From assembly GCA_026936325.1 (NCBI GenBank), contig JAPTHN010000010.1:46708150-46772149 (forward strand): a stretch of 64,000 bases of DNA, written 5' to 3'. Numbering within the stretch: the stretch's first letter is position 1; each line of letters starts with the position of its first letter. The position numbers were made by a program, and so were the translations under genes. The stretch is from Platynereis dumerilii. Taxonomy: Eukaryota; Annelida; Polychaeta; Phyllodocida; Nereididae. The notes beneath the pieces are model-generated. The model saw only the letters and a list, made by a program, of their open reading frames with translations. It made no database searches and was not told the origin of the DNA. Of the stretch, positions 25,367 through 37,050 are shown piece after piece.

Positions 25367-26309
25367 TAGCAGGGCAGATTTGTCATGAATAGGGGAGTAA
25401 TAGTGCATTTATACATAGAAGCATGAAACTTGGCATACATTTCAAAAACGTCTTAAAGAAAATATTTAGATAGGGAGCCACTTCAGATTTGACCTGGTTG
25501 ACACATGGCAGCCATTTTCCAAAATGGCGGCTAATTTTCTCATTTTCCTGCTTTCTGTGAAGTGCTCATTATTCCTTCTACAGATCTAAAGAACATTATC
25601 AATTGATTTCTGGATTGAACTGACGAATTTTAGGGTAGTCAGAGTTCATTTTGTTAGAACTGTTGAAGAAAATGTATCATTTTCGCGGTTTCCCATAGTT
25701 TCATGGAATCTCAATGAATTTTTAAACAGACTACATATTTGAATTCCTTGTAAGAAGAGCTTTCAAATGAATGGTCGCATCAATAGTTTACGTAAATTTT
25801 TTGTCAAATTAAAGAAACAACAAAATCTTCAAAAATCATTTTATTTTCATTTTTTCCATTTTCGCACCAAGTACACGAAACCCATTAATGCGACCATTCA
25901 TTTGAAAGCTCTTTTTACAAGGAATTCAAATATGTAATTTATTTTGAGATTTATTGAGAATTGGAGTAACCGCGAAATCCAGTGTTTGAATCAATATTTC
26001 TGACAAAAAGGACTCCAACAAGACTGAAAATAGACCAAGGCTACCAAAAAATGTTATGGTAATGTACTGAATACTTAGAGAAGCAATAAAAAACAATATT
26101 TACGTGTATTCTATTTGGAGGAAATGCACAGAAAGCATTAAAATAGGAGAATTGACCGCCATTTTGGAAAATGGCTGCCAGTAGCCACCTAAGCTAAATC
26201 TGAAGTGGCTCCCTATCCAAATATGTTTGTATAGATGTTTTTTAAGTGTGCGCCAAGTTTCAGGCTTCTATGTATAAATGCACTATTTTTTTACATACCT
26301 GCCCCGCTA
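25367..26309. mobile_element. 943-bp foldback element with TAT duplications inside the left arm
   Basis: The tips are TAGCAGGGCAG and CTGCCCCGCTA. TAT at 25364-25366 and 26310-26312 flanks it. The opposite arm has the unoccupied site (GAAGTATGAGCTG when read in this orientation). Extensive inner inverted repeats pair 25420-25560 with 26120-26290 and 25738-25790 with 25880-25935 (AATGAATGGTCGCATCAATA against its complement). There is no coding capacity. Confidence 0.8.
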
Positions 26310-26312
26310 TAT

Positions 26313-27550
26313 GAGCTGTTTTACCGTGGTTGCCATGGTTACCAATTTGTTTATTTTCAAGTAATCATGGATGTTTCATGACAACTTGACTGTATTTGCA
26401 ATGTTACACTTAGTGAAATAAACTGCACAAAAATACCGTCACAATGAACAAGCAAGTTATATATCATATTGTTTGCTATGGTCTTGGCTATGCAATGGTA
26501 CCTGGTTTTACCCCCATTACCCTATAGTTACCCTAAAGCAGCCATTTTATGGCAATGAAGACTTAAACTTTGGTGGGCGTTAATGTCATACCAATTGACG
26601 ATGGTGCGTGATTCAGACAATTATACTGTACATGACAGGGACTTTTTTACCAAATTCAACACAGGGGTAAAGATTAAAAAAAGAAAAAAAACTAGCATCC
26701 TCAATTTCCATAGCAACCATTCCCATAGCAACCAGTAAATTCATCATAAAACTTGATAAGAGAGCATAATTAACTCAGAAAAAAAGGCATCAATGTTAAA
26801 TTTGATTATGGATATGTGTGGCTGAAAAGTATGTGCTATATTAGTATTGTTGCCATGGTTACCACTTTGTTTATTCTCAAAGAATCATGGCTATTTCAAG
26901 ATAAGTATGTCCGAATTTGTAAGTTTCACTCCACTTGAATTCTTGAATTCTTCAACTGCCATCCAATACTTTCATAATGAGCAAGCGAGTCATATGTCAA
27001 ATTGTTGGCCTTAGTTGGCTCTTGTTCTGGGCTTTATATTGGCACTTCGCTTCAACCCAACACCCCAAATGAATCCTATACAGTCATCTCTTAACTAAAA
27101 AATGCAATTTTAAGGTATGTCTTCAACACGCAAAAATGGAATAGAGGTACATGTATTATCCTGGTTGAGATGCAAAATGGCTCAATATGTATTCCTTTTG
27201 GATCCTCAAATTGATGAAACAAAAATCATACATCAAGTATGAGGAAGATTCAAGACCAGCAATTAAGTTTTTTGGTTGCCTCACAGATTTTATTGAGATA
27301 TTTGAATACATCATATATTGAGAACTATAACAGATAGAGACATGGGAATGGTATCAAAATATCTGTAACACCCAAGTTGTCCCAAGTTTATATTCATGTT
27401 TCATAAAAATATGGGGCCTAAACCTAATAGTTTCAAAGTTATTTGCAGAAAACATGATTTTAAATGCTGCCATCTTGGATTAACCCCAATTAGTTCCAAT
27501 GCTCAGTTTTATGGGGAAACTTTAGGAAAGTATTTTTATGATAACTAATT
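26313..27550. repeat. Inner left arm and approach to the loop
   Basis: Stretches at 26320-26870 are inverted copies of about 30000-30560 in the right arm, including GTTGCCATGGTTAC at 26329 and again near 26849. From about 26900 no convincing partner is found. No gene is seen. Confidence 0.5.
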
Positions 27551-28390
27551 TGGTGTCCATGGTCCAGTCGGTATGATGTCAGACTCACATGTAGACCCAG
27601 GACCAGTCAAGTCATGCTTAGATGACTGACTTAATGTTCAATGACTTGACTTGACTAAGTTGACTTGATCATCCTTTGTGACTTCACTTGACTTACTATG
27701 AAATTGGCTGACTTAGTCAGCTTGACTAGCTAAAACAGTAAATAAACATTGTAAATACCGAGGATATTATGTTTATTGTGTATGGGGTTTAATCATTGGC
27801 ATTGGATGGGCTTAGCTGGTGTGACAAATTTATCCAAATTTCACAGAAATTTTGTCTTAAAATGCAACAACAAAGTGTAGTTCGGTCCAGAGTTATCCAA
27901 TTTTGACAATTTTGGTACCATTGGAATCAACGGTTGGGGTTCATATCGCTGGCGGCTGACTAATAACACGTCAGTGACAGCTTGGATTGTCAATGACTTG
28001 ACTTGACTTTTCTATGCATTGACTGACAGCGACGGCTTTTGTCGATGGCTCCAAGGTCACACGCGCAACACTGTGGGTTTAAACCTGGCCAGGGCATGGA
28101 GGAAAAGAGCAGATCCTCCTTGAATCACTGTACCTAGACGGGAAGGTAGGCTATGGGCAGAGAAGGTACAAGATTGATTAGTGATGGCACCGTGTGAGGC
28201 TGCAGCTGCATGTCCCCTAGGAGAATGAAACTGATAAAGAGTGATCAGGGAGCATGTCGGCCAAAGGTATTGTGTAAAAGTCGGCTACGCATGAATTTGC
28301 AATTATCAGCGTTAAAGCAGACTATATAAACCCCTACCTTTACTTTTACCTTTGACTCTACAATCATTACAATACAATTTGTGTTTGGGT
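27550..28390 (+). repeat. SINE-like sequence with a GACTTGACTT-rich segment
   Basis: At 27553-27600, GTCCAGTCGGTATGATGTCA resembles a tRNA A-box region. At about 28071-28085, GTGGGTTTAAACCTGGCC resembles a B box. Between them, 27600-28040 is dominated by TGACTTGACT repeats. After the B-box-like part comes a 300-bp tail ending in an A/T-rich run (about 28345). It could be one tRNA-derived SINE split by repeat DNA or two fragments. No intact Pol III promoter spacing is present. Confidence 0.4.
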
Positions 28391-28397
28391 TCATCAG

Positions 28398-28505
28398 CAG
28401 AATGACTGGACTATAATCACCGTCCAAGACATATCAAAATCGATGGACGACAAGAAACAAATAACAGATGTGATCGTATTTGACTTATCTTAGGCATTTG
28501 ATAAA
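28398..28505 (+). mobile_element. Fragment of a non-LTR (LINE) reverse transcriptase, dead
   Basis: The plus frame reads HQQNDWTIITVQDISKSMDD, then KKQITDVIVFDLS, a TAG stop, then AFDK. This is the start of the reverse-transcriptase domain with catalytic motif A (FDLSKAFD in intact LINEs of CR1, Jockey and RTE type). The stop falls at the Lys position of that motif. The homology ends at the 9-bp repeat that begins the next element. Only about 36 residues remain, so the clade cannot be assigned. Confidence 0.65.
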
Positions 28506-28514
28506 GGTTCAAAT

Positions 28515-29646
28515 CAATGTTGGAGTCCTCAAGTCCGGCCTCGGTGCCCATTTTGGTGACCTCGGCCTTGGTCTCTTTCTCAGATAACCTATCGTTGGCC
28601 TTGGACTCGGTCTCGGAGCCTTTGTGTCTCGGATATGTGTCAAGGCACTTCTGAGGCCAGCCAAATAAATAAAAGTACAATTTTGCCGGAACAGTCTAAC
28701 AAAATTTTCCCATCAGTTTACTATAATTATCTTGCAGTTTATCTAATATAAGTTCCCAGTTAAAAGCGTGATTTGTGATACATATGAAATTATGAATGGA
28801 CCAAATGTATTTGAATATCTTTTATTTTAATGATTTTTCTTCATTTAATACAAGATACCTAAGTGAATGATCATTAACTTCACACGCCAAAGTGTCTGAC
28901 TTAAAAACATAACTCAACAAAATGGAATGGGGCAACATTTCTGACAAAATCTCATCTCTATCTAAAAAATATTCTGAACAGCTTTGATATAACACAAATA
29001 TGCCGCTGTCTAATAATTGGACCCCTGCAACTCAGAGTATCTATCTGCAGCTTGGTAGTATAATTTTCAAACAGTCATATGTAGGGAAGCCTGTAATGAA
29101 AGAGATTGGATTTTATTTTAACAAAATCAATTTTTTTTCCAGTCACGACGAAAAAGATCAATTCTTTCCTGGCAGTCTTGAAATGAATTTCTGCTAGATG
29201 GATGATCTCAGTCTAAAATGTTTGATTAAGAAGTAAATAGCTGAGGTTGTCAGGCACTCAAAACAAATAATTATAATCAGTCGCTGTTTCCTTAAAAAAA
29301 CTTATAATTTATTACAAGTGAGGCAAAATTCCATGACCCTTCCGCTGAAAATGAAATGATTACCCCCTTATTGTCTTCATTTCAGTGTTTTTACCAGAGT
29401 CATGCAATGAGTGAATCTTCAATTGCACTGTTATAGCCTGCTGCGTTATTGTAAGCGATGGCCAAATGTCGATAAAATACTAAGCTAGAATAGTTTGGCA
29501 GTCAAGCAGATTTTTTATTCAGCCAGCCTCGGTCTCAATAGCTGATGACTCGGTCTTAGTCTCGGTCTCAGAGGGTCAATGCCTCGGTCTAATGTTTCCG
29601 ATGCTTATGCCTTGGTCTCGGATGTCCTGGCCTTGACTCCAACACT
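28515..29646. mobile_element. Mutator-like nonautonomous element with 9-bp target duplications
   Basis: GGTTCAAAT occurs exactly at 28506-28514 and 29647-29655. Just inside, AATGTTGGAGTC (left) and GACTCCAACACT (right) form a short inverted repeat. Both ends carry CCTCGGTCTCGG-type repeats in the same orientation (28540-28630 and 29525-29625). A 9-bp duplication is typical of Mutator-like elements. The 1.13-kb interior has only short ORFs and no transposase. Confidence 0.6.
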
Positions 29647-29655
29647 GGTTCAAAT

Positions 29656-32600
29656 GAAAAATTGTTGATTTTTCAGCTGTGCTGAATTTGTACAGTAAAA
29701 ACTTTCCTTTCATGTGTGGCATTGTCAGAATCATACACCATAACTACTCGATATATGACATTTTATGTTCACTCAATTTTGAGTTTTTCATTGCCTTGAA
29801 AAGGCTACTTTAGGGTTCTCCTGGGGTATCTAGGGTAAGGCTATGTACCAATATATAACTATAGATAGTGCAAACGATTTGGTATATATACTTTGCCAGT
29901 TTATTATGAAAGTATTTTGCGGTATTTACGTTGTGTGAAACTTACAATTACAGTCAAAATATCTTGAAATTTCCTTGATTTCTTGAAAATAAGCAAGTCG
30001 GTAACCATGGCAACACAGTAAAACTGCACATATGCTTCTCAGCCACACATATCCATTATCCATAATACACAGATGCCATAATTTTCCAAAATGTGTGCTT
30101 CATTATAAAGATTTACGAAACTTTAATGGTTTCTATGAAAATGGTTGCTATGGAGATATATAATCCAAGAACAAATATGACAATATAACTATTTTTGCTT
30201 CTTTTGTTTTTTCTACCCCTGTGATGAATTTGGTATAGTAATAACTTTCCTATTATGTATAGCAACATACACCATGGTAAGTTGATATGACATTTACGTC
30301 CACCCAAGTTTTAGACTTCATTAACATGACTTGGTCACTTTATGGTATCTATTGAGCATTGGGGGTAAAACCATGTGCAGTACTGTATTAATACACAGCA
30401 AAGACCATGGTAAACAAATTGGTACATACTTTACTTGATCAGTTTTGAAGGTATATTGGTGCAGTGATTTCACTGAGTGTACAATTGCAAATACAGTCAA
30501 GTTGTCATGAGACATCAATGATTACTTAAAAATAAACAAAATGGTAACCATGGCAACCGCAGTAAAACAGCTCATACTTCTCAGCAATACATATACATCA
30601 TCAAATTTAACACTGATGCCATATTTTCTGAGATATAAGCTCTATTATCAAAATTTACAAAAAAATTAATGGTTGCTATGGAAACCGTTGCCATGGAGAT
30701 ATAAGCCAAAATCAAGAATGACACCATAGCTAATTTTGCCCCTTCAGTTGTTTTCTACCTCTGTGCCAAATTTGGTAGGTCTATCACAAAATGCACAATT
30801 CTCCTAAAATATTACATTAAGCTGCCCCACTAACACCTCATTTGAAGAAAGAAAGTGGACACTGTCGTGTTTTTTAATACTGTTTTATTTTGGAATATTT
30901 TGTGTCAAATTTTGCCTCCTGTTATCACTGATGTTAGTTGCTATGGCAGCAGACTGCTGGAACAATCAAAAGGGTGGTTAGAAAATATTTTTTTAGATTG
31001 GTATTTTAGGTGTTATAGTTATTGCATGATTTTGGTCTCTCATTTCTACTCAGCAGTACCACATTTTGCTTAATATTTTTAATGCTTCATTCTGGTTATA
31101 AGTACTAAATAGAATCTGTTTAAATTAAGAAATATTAGATCATAATAAGGATGGTAAAATTTGCTTTCTGTGATTAATTGAGAGAAATCAATCACCTTGA
31201 ATTGTTATTCACAACCAAACTACCTTTTTGTTGGGTGGTATTCACCTATTTTGTGTAGCCCTAAAACTGTGATCAAAGATAATAATCGCTATGGCAACAA
31301 ACTATTAGAACATTACATCCCTGTTCATGCTGACATAAATGTCAACATAAAACACTGGTGACTGTATATTTTGCATATTTACGAAAGGATTGGACTGTAT
31401 CTTTTTTTCATTGTATATTTAATTTAGATCCCTGATTTCCTTGTAATAATGTCACAATTTTTGAGACATTTTTGTGCACTATCACATTTTGACACAAAAT
31501 GTCATTCTGATTGATTATTATTATTGGGCTTACATCACAGGAAAAGTCACAAAACAACCTTTTTATTCATAGACAGAAAGGTAATGTTGATTTTCACTGC
31601 CAGAAGACTACTTGTTTGGCTCTATTCACCTTTTCTGGGTGAAACTTGACTTTCTGGCCATCATAGATGTTGGTTGCTATGGCAACTTACTTTTAGAGGG
31701 TAAATATTAAATTAAAATACTCCTTGGAGTACATTTTCGCAGTGTTTGTTATGACAGCACAAAACTTCGATCCAGTTTTTATATGATTTACGCCAAAATA
31801 TCCTTTTGATAACGTCGCAATTCTGCTTGTCAATGCCGAGGCATCATGCAAGCTTTTTAATTTAATTTCAATTATATCTAAAAAAAATATGACATCAATG
31901 TTATGATGAGAAAATGTCCTTTTCACTGATATGCTTCATTTGTTAATAAGAAATGAAGGTATTGTTGATTTTTACAGTTAAATTGCAACTTTGTTCAGAG
32001 ATTATCGCTTATTTTGTGTCATAATTTTACCATCCTGTCCCAAAAGATGTAGGTTGCTATGGCAACAGTCTAAAAGAACACACTAATTCTTATCATTATA
32101 ACTGAAATGTTAAATTAAGATGCTGATTAGAGTATATTCTGGGCTTTTTGTGATTACTGCATAGAACTAGGGCCAAGTTATCAGATGATTTAGGTCCCAG
32201 TATGGTTCGCGGCAGACTCACAATTTTTCTTGACAAATGTGAGGCCTCACGCAGATTTTTACAAAAAAAGTCAATTCCATTTGAGAAATATCACATCAGG
32301 GGGAAGGTGAGGATATGTCCTTTTTACTGTATGCTTCATTTGGAGAAAAGCAAAGAAAAATGAGATGATACTCACAGCCAAAGTACTTCTTTCCTCAGAA
32401 ATAAACAACTACTTTGTGTTAAAATTTGCCTTGCTGTCATAATTGATTTTGGTTGCTATGGCAACATACTTTTCGAACATGCCAATTCCATTCATGATTG
32501 TGTATGTGCTATTATAAAAGGCCAGTTGGAGTATATTTTGGCCAGTTTTTTGATGATTGGATAGCACAAGGTTCATATTGTTGTGTAATTTAGGCCTTGG

Positions 32601-33144
32601 ATAGCGTCTCGATAACGCCACAATTTTTCTTGACATTAGTGGTGCATCAATCAAGTTTATGGTACCAAAACTCACTTTTCAAAGACTAATATGATACCAT
32701 AGGAAGGCTGACAAAATATTCTTTCCATAGATATGCTTCATTTGAAGATTAGTTTTACCACTGACCTATTACAAGTGAAAATGCGATAGATATGCTTAAA
32801 AAAACCATGAATTTTGAATAAAAACATTCTATTTTGGAATGTTTGGAACATTTTACCCCTAAGTTTGATTTCATCGCAAGGAGTAGGCATGCATAGGGTA
32901 CAATTATTGACACAACTTTTAATGATGTCTCCAAAATAATCTAATCAAAATAAATAAAATGTTTATTTCTAATAATTTATAAAAATGTTTGACTTTGGTT
33001 GCTATGGTGACCGTTTTGACAATTTTCCCCAGTGTTGAATTTTGTTGAATTTTTTTTGGTGAAACTACAAAAAATTTCCTTTCTTGTGGTACCAAGAGAC
33101 TGCTGTTATTACAAATTTCCTGATTCTGCCAATTTTTATTCAAC
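29656..33144. repeat. Right arm of the giant foldback element
   Basis: This is the inverted partner of the left arm. GTTGCTATGGCAAC is exact at 31673, 32053 and 32452, with variants near 30001, 30543, 30672, 30937, 31289 and 32998. It lacks the 120-bp, 925-bp and 943-bp insertions found in the left arm, so those arrived after the arms formed. It has no gene; mirrored ORFs such as those at 32409-32675 and 32919-33143 are shared arm sequence. Confidence 0.75.
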
Positions 33145-34466
33145 TAATACCATTTCTAAGAACAACTTTTTCTGATCGTGATGAAATTTACTGCATTAAA
33201 AGACATGCACTTCTATAACGATATGTCTTTTATAAGAAGCAGAATCATCCTCGGGTATAAAATTGCACTCAAGATACAATTTAGTGCATCATGAAGCTAG
33301 TCATACAAAGCAAGTAGGTCATGAAATAACAGAGAGTTTTATAACTCAGGCACCATTTTATGTTCTCTTTAAATGGCATACCAGCTGTGGACTTCGCCAC
33401 ACAATTTTATTTGCAGTTACTGTAATTTCAAAGTAGTACCAAACTATATGTTCAGAATCACATTCTTATTCTCCAGTTTATCACCTTTCCAAAACCCCTT
33501 TCCCCCTGTCATAATGTACAACATGTGTGTGTGTAAAAGAGTGTGTATTTTGAATATTTTTCCTTCTGTCTCGGTGTCTTAATTACCTTACTTATTTTGT
33601 GAAGATTAAAATACGTTTTATGAATTTATGCTAGGTATATTTTCATAGATTGCCTTGAAGTGGATTAAGGGAAATGCTTTGAACTAAGAGCACAGAACAG
33701 CAAGAACACTGAAACCTGTGAAAGCTGTGACTGAGAAAGTGTTTTTCAGGTATTGATTAGCAGCTGATATTTATATCATTCTAAAAGTCATTACCACTGA
33801 GAATGGAGTATTCTGGTTATAGACTCTTTCTTGCAAGAAATAAAAGAGTTCTTCCAAGTGATTAGCCTTGGATGATGAACCCTGACCTTTTGACTCTCAT
33901 TACATTAGATTCTTGAAATTCCTGACCCTGGGATGTTTTGTCCGTGACCTGCAAAAGGAAGTAGGCAATGTATTCTTGACCTTTGACCTTGTAACAATGG
34001 AATATCCATGATACTAAATTTCTTATCAAAGAAATCTTGACTCTTCAGCTGTCAGAACAATCATTTACCTTAAGATGAAACTGTGTTAAAAGAGGATAAT
34101 CACAATCTATTGAAGATATTCTTATTTAATCATCTTGTTTGGATTGCCTATTTTTGCAAGATATCTCAACAAGAAGTCAGGATTTTCCAGAGAAAGACAT
34201 AGTACCAAGCCACCGATTTGCCTGGCCCCTTTAATTGTTGGATTCAGATTACCATATAGTTATCTAGAGAAAGACATTTTTCCAGGCCAACCATAGTGCT
34301 GACCCATTTGATTGTTGGATTACAATATTACCAATAAACTTCATTATGATTTGAGTACTAATTCTACTGTCCTAACAATTGTGGTCAGTTCCTCATTTGG
34401 GATTAGATTAAGCCAGGAAAATTCTAGATCTTCCTCGTTCTTCATTACTGTTAACATACCAAGACA

Positions 34467-34642
34467 ATGGATACCAAGGATATGGATACCCAGGCTCACC
34501 TTACTGATGTCTCTGAATTAGCAGAAAGAAGAGACATCTGTCCAGAACCCAAGTCAGCCGCCGACAAAATCCTCACTGACCTTAAATCTTCAAAGAGTTC
34601 AGCCACCCAGCGAAAGGTGGATCATCTTCACAAGTTAGAAAG
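34467..34642 (+). CDS. Conserved first coding exon, copy in unit 2 (unrecognised protein)
   Basis: It has the same architecture as the unit 1 copy: ATG at 34467, 58 codons plus two bases, and donor AAG|GTCAGT at 34642/34643. A TAA five codons upstream in frame fixes this ATG as the start. The peptide begins MDTKDMDTQAHLTDVSELAE and contains RRDICPEPKSAADKILTDLK. It is the most diverged of the three copies at DNA level, yet the changes fall mainly in third positions (CTC/CTT, TCG/TCT, ATT/ATC, ACA CAA/ACC CAG, GAC/GAT, AAA/AAG). Replacements are conservative (E to D, S to T). The sequence just after the donor is unlike units 1 and 3 for about 220 bp and lacks the CGTACGT-rich MITE. No downstream exon was recognised. 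Confidence 0.72.
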
Positions 34643-35369
34643 GTCAGTCGAAATTATGTCTTAGCTTACATGAATTTCTGAAGCAGGCCAACACAGTTCT
34701 GCTGAGTTCTGCTGAGCACAGACCTGACTGTCCCAGTGACCTAGATGTCTATTCAATACCCAATTCGACATGAATTTCATCAGTCTGCAGCCTATATATA
34801 CCACCTTTTCCAGTGTCCAGAGTAATTAATTCATCACCCATTATTTAGTGAATATCCAAAAGTATAAAGCCACAAGAACCATAAGCATAAATGTCCAAGC
34901 TTCGTAATCTCAGCAAGGATGTGTTCAGAAGGAAGAAAAGTATGGTGATTGTAGCATAAATGGAAAAGGAAAACCTTATGGCGCCTTTAATTGCCATCTT
35001 CCGTGGTTACTACAATTTTGTTATCACTTTTGATGCTAGCTGTGTGCTAATGAGCTTTGTCACATCCATTTTGCCAAGGCCATCACCTACTTTTATGATT
35101 CTGTGTGTCAGATTGTTACAAACTCACGTCCTTCACTCATTTTGGGAGGGTCAAAAGATCATAATAAGATATCTCCTTGTGACCTCATTAAATTCTATAA
35201 ATGATGTTTTGAAAAAGAAACACATCGCAAACAAAACATATGTGTTAATACTACTGATCTAAAACAGCTGTTTTTTCAAAATTAAATCAAACTTTTTTAC
35301 AACAACTTTTAAAATGCCATTTGTCATGGGGAAATGCGATAATTGTTATTCATATGATATTGTATTGTA

Positions 35370-35596
35370 TACCGTAAAACGGGGAAAGTTGGCAAGCTGG
35401 GGGAAAATTGGCTGCCCATTTTAACCCACTTAATGGCAGATATGCCGACTATTCTCACTGACAAAGGTGGCAAATTCCCCCAAAAAACCTATGTTAGTGA
35501 GAAAAGTTCAGCCATTGAATGGGTCAAAATAGGCAGCCAACTTTCCCCCGGCTTGCCAACTTTCTCTGGCTTGCCAACTTACCCCGTCCTATGGTA
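35370..35596. mobile_element. 227-bp palindromic MITE with TA duplication, unit 2 only
   Basis: The tips TACCGTAAAACGGGGAAAGT and the complement of TACCATAGGACGGGGTAAGT close the element. TA flanks both sides (35368-35369 and 35597-35598). Units 1 and 3 have no insert at the matching place (about 10580 and 51663). The interior is an imperfect palindrome of GGGGGAAAATTGGCTGCC and GGCAGCCAACTTTCCCCC. The TA duplication suggests a Tc1/mariner-type mobiliser. The 64-codon frame across it is an artefact. Confidence 0.75.
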
Positions 35597-36632
35597 TAAG
35601 ATGAGCAGCCAGTGGAAACTTGGTTGATTGGCCGTATAATAATATACAATTGCAGAGATAACTGCCACATATATAAAGAATACAGTTACCATAAGCTCTC
35701 AGATGTTATTAACTAGGGATCAGCAGGATGATTAGTATGTTCTTGATTACACAGCAGGAGTGAGAGGAAAAACATATACCCCCAGGTATCCAAATGCAAT
35801 GATGAAGGCAATGATGATGGTATGAAGTAATCCACCTTCTTAATTGTGGTGCTTACTATAACATAGTATATTATTTGCTAATTGTCTTATCTTTCTGCTG
35901 TTTCCAATTGGGTCTTCTTGCACTGTAAAAGCAGCTGCGTTACTCTTACGACAGACTGTGTTTAACTTTTTTTAAAGAAGAGTTGGGATGCAAGGTTCTA
36001 TTTACCTTAATATTTATTTCACTGCAGCTGCAAGGTCTTATTTGATGACAAAAATACCTCATTAATTTTGAATGCACTATAAGGGGGGGGGATGGCAACC
36101 TAAAACTTCATACAAAGGAAAACTAATTTATGAAATAACTTTGAAAACAGAGTATGGTCCAAGTTTCGTGTTTTAATGATGAATTTGAAATAACATGATA
36201 AATACCACAACATTATTCTTGTTGGCATCAAGTGTTACAGGCTTGGCATTCAGGAGGCAGCAAAAAAGATTGCAATTAGTCCGCATTTCGTTCCCTTTGC
36301 TTCCTAATGAGGAAAAAGCCACAGGGGATTTATAGGTAATTCTTGCAGATGATGGAACTTCCTTAGATCTGAATGGTAGTGTCGTAAGTGGCCTTGTCTA
36401 CTGTAAGTCCATGATAAACATGTGTATATGCCTATTTGATATTATTTAGATATTTCTCATCTATGCAACAAATCTCGACCATCAAACTGCACATGTAATA
36501 GGTTATAAAGTGGCGTTTGTGTTCAGGCTGTATAAAGACTTTGTTGTCCTGCCATATTACATTTGTGTAACTGAATACTTTTTGAACAAATATATGCTGA
36601 AAATTTGTTTGTATTTGAGAATGGAAATAAAG

Positions 36633-36828
36633 TAGTGGAATAACTTAAAAAGTGAAATTAATGTTTCTGCTCACATCACTGCATCTTGAGTAAAAATTCA
36701 TTTTCATGCTAAATTCAAGCTATATGCATTATTCAGTAGGCAACTGTAATACCAGGGAAATCGTCCTTCAGGGCAAAACATTACCCTTGGTCACTGACTA
36801 CTAGATTATATCATGATAAGTGTCAAAA
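36633..36828. other. Tract identical to unit 3 (52711-52906)
   Basis: About 195 bp match unit 3 without a visible difference, while the 100 bp before it differs at about one base in five. Unit 1 is clearly different here. This is a second conversion-like tract, this time between units 2 and 3. Confidence 0.6.
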
Positions 36829-36833
36829 CTGAT

Positions 36834-37050
36834 GGATGGCTCACTTGGGAGCAATGCCATTTTGCTTTATGGGAATCAAATGGCACAATTACATTACTTA
36901 CCAAGAACTGTCATTCGAAAATGTCTGCATATGAGCCATTAAGCTGGATACTATTGAAATATTCAGATATTCCCTTGGCAAATTGCTGTTGAAAGTGGTC
37001 GTATATGATTTGGTTGATGTCAATGGTGCTTACAAGAGCAATATAATACT
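36834..37050 (+). pseudogene. Exon-like stretch, copy in unit 2, interrupted
   Basis: In frame with the open unit 3 copy it reads MAHLGAMPFCFMGIKWHNYI and TYQELSFENVC, then a TGA at the same codon as in unit 1. It is open again afterwards (EIFRYSLGKLLLKVVVYDL). The shared stop in units 1 and 2 suggests that unit 3's open frame is either ancestral or a secondary change. Confidence 0.25.

Larger units (their letters stand above)
21161..33144. mobile_element. Giant foldback element, about 12.0 kb, inserted in unit 2
   Basis: The left tip GTTGAATAAAAATTGGCAGA at 21161 is exactly complemented by the right tip ending at 33144. The outer 1.2 kb of the arms is about 95% identical in inverted orientation, and inner arm segments are about 80%. 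TA at 21159-21160 and 33145-33146 is a possible 2-bp target duplication. Unit 3 has the uninterrupted site (GATATACCGGTGAATA followed within 20 bp by TTCTAAGAACAACTT). The arms are tandem arrays of a roughly 400-bp degenerate monomer. No open frame resembles a transposase, so it is nonautonomous or stripped. Foldback elements with long repeat-built inverted arms are known (Drosophila FB, sea-urchin TU). Membership in either is not shown here. Confidence 0.8.

Noticed and set aside
27553-27600. Intact tRNA gene
   Set aside because: Only an A-box-like stretch is present; no B box at normal distance and no cloverleaf.
30001-30014. Possible CRISPR-like spaced repeats (the GTTGCCATGGCAAC palindromes)
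   Set aside because: Spacing is about 400 bp, spacers are related to each other and the DNA is eukaryotic; this is a degenerate tandem repeat.
21161-33144. Large element considered as a Polinton-type or LTR-type element
   Set aside because: No 6-bp duplication, no matching end word, no direct terminal repeats and no capsid, protease, integrase or polymerase-like frame; only the small LINE piece in its loop is coding-derived.
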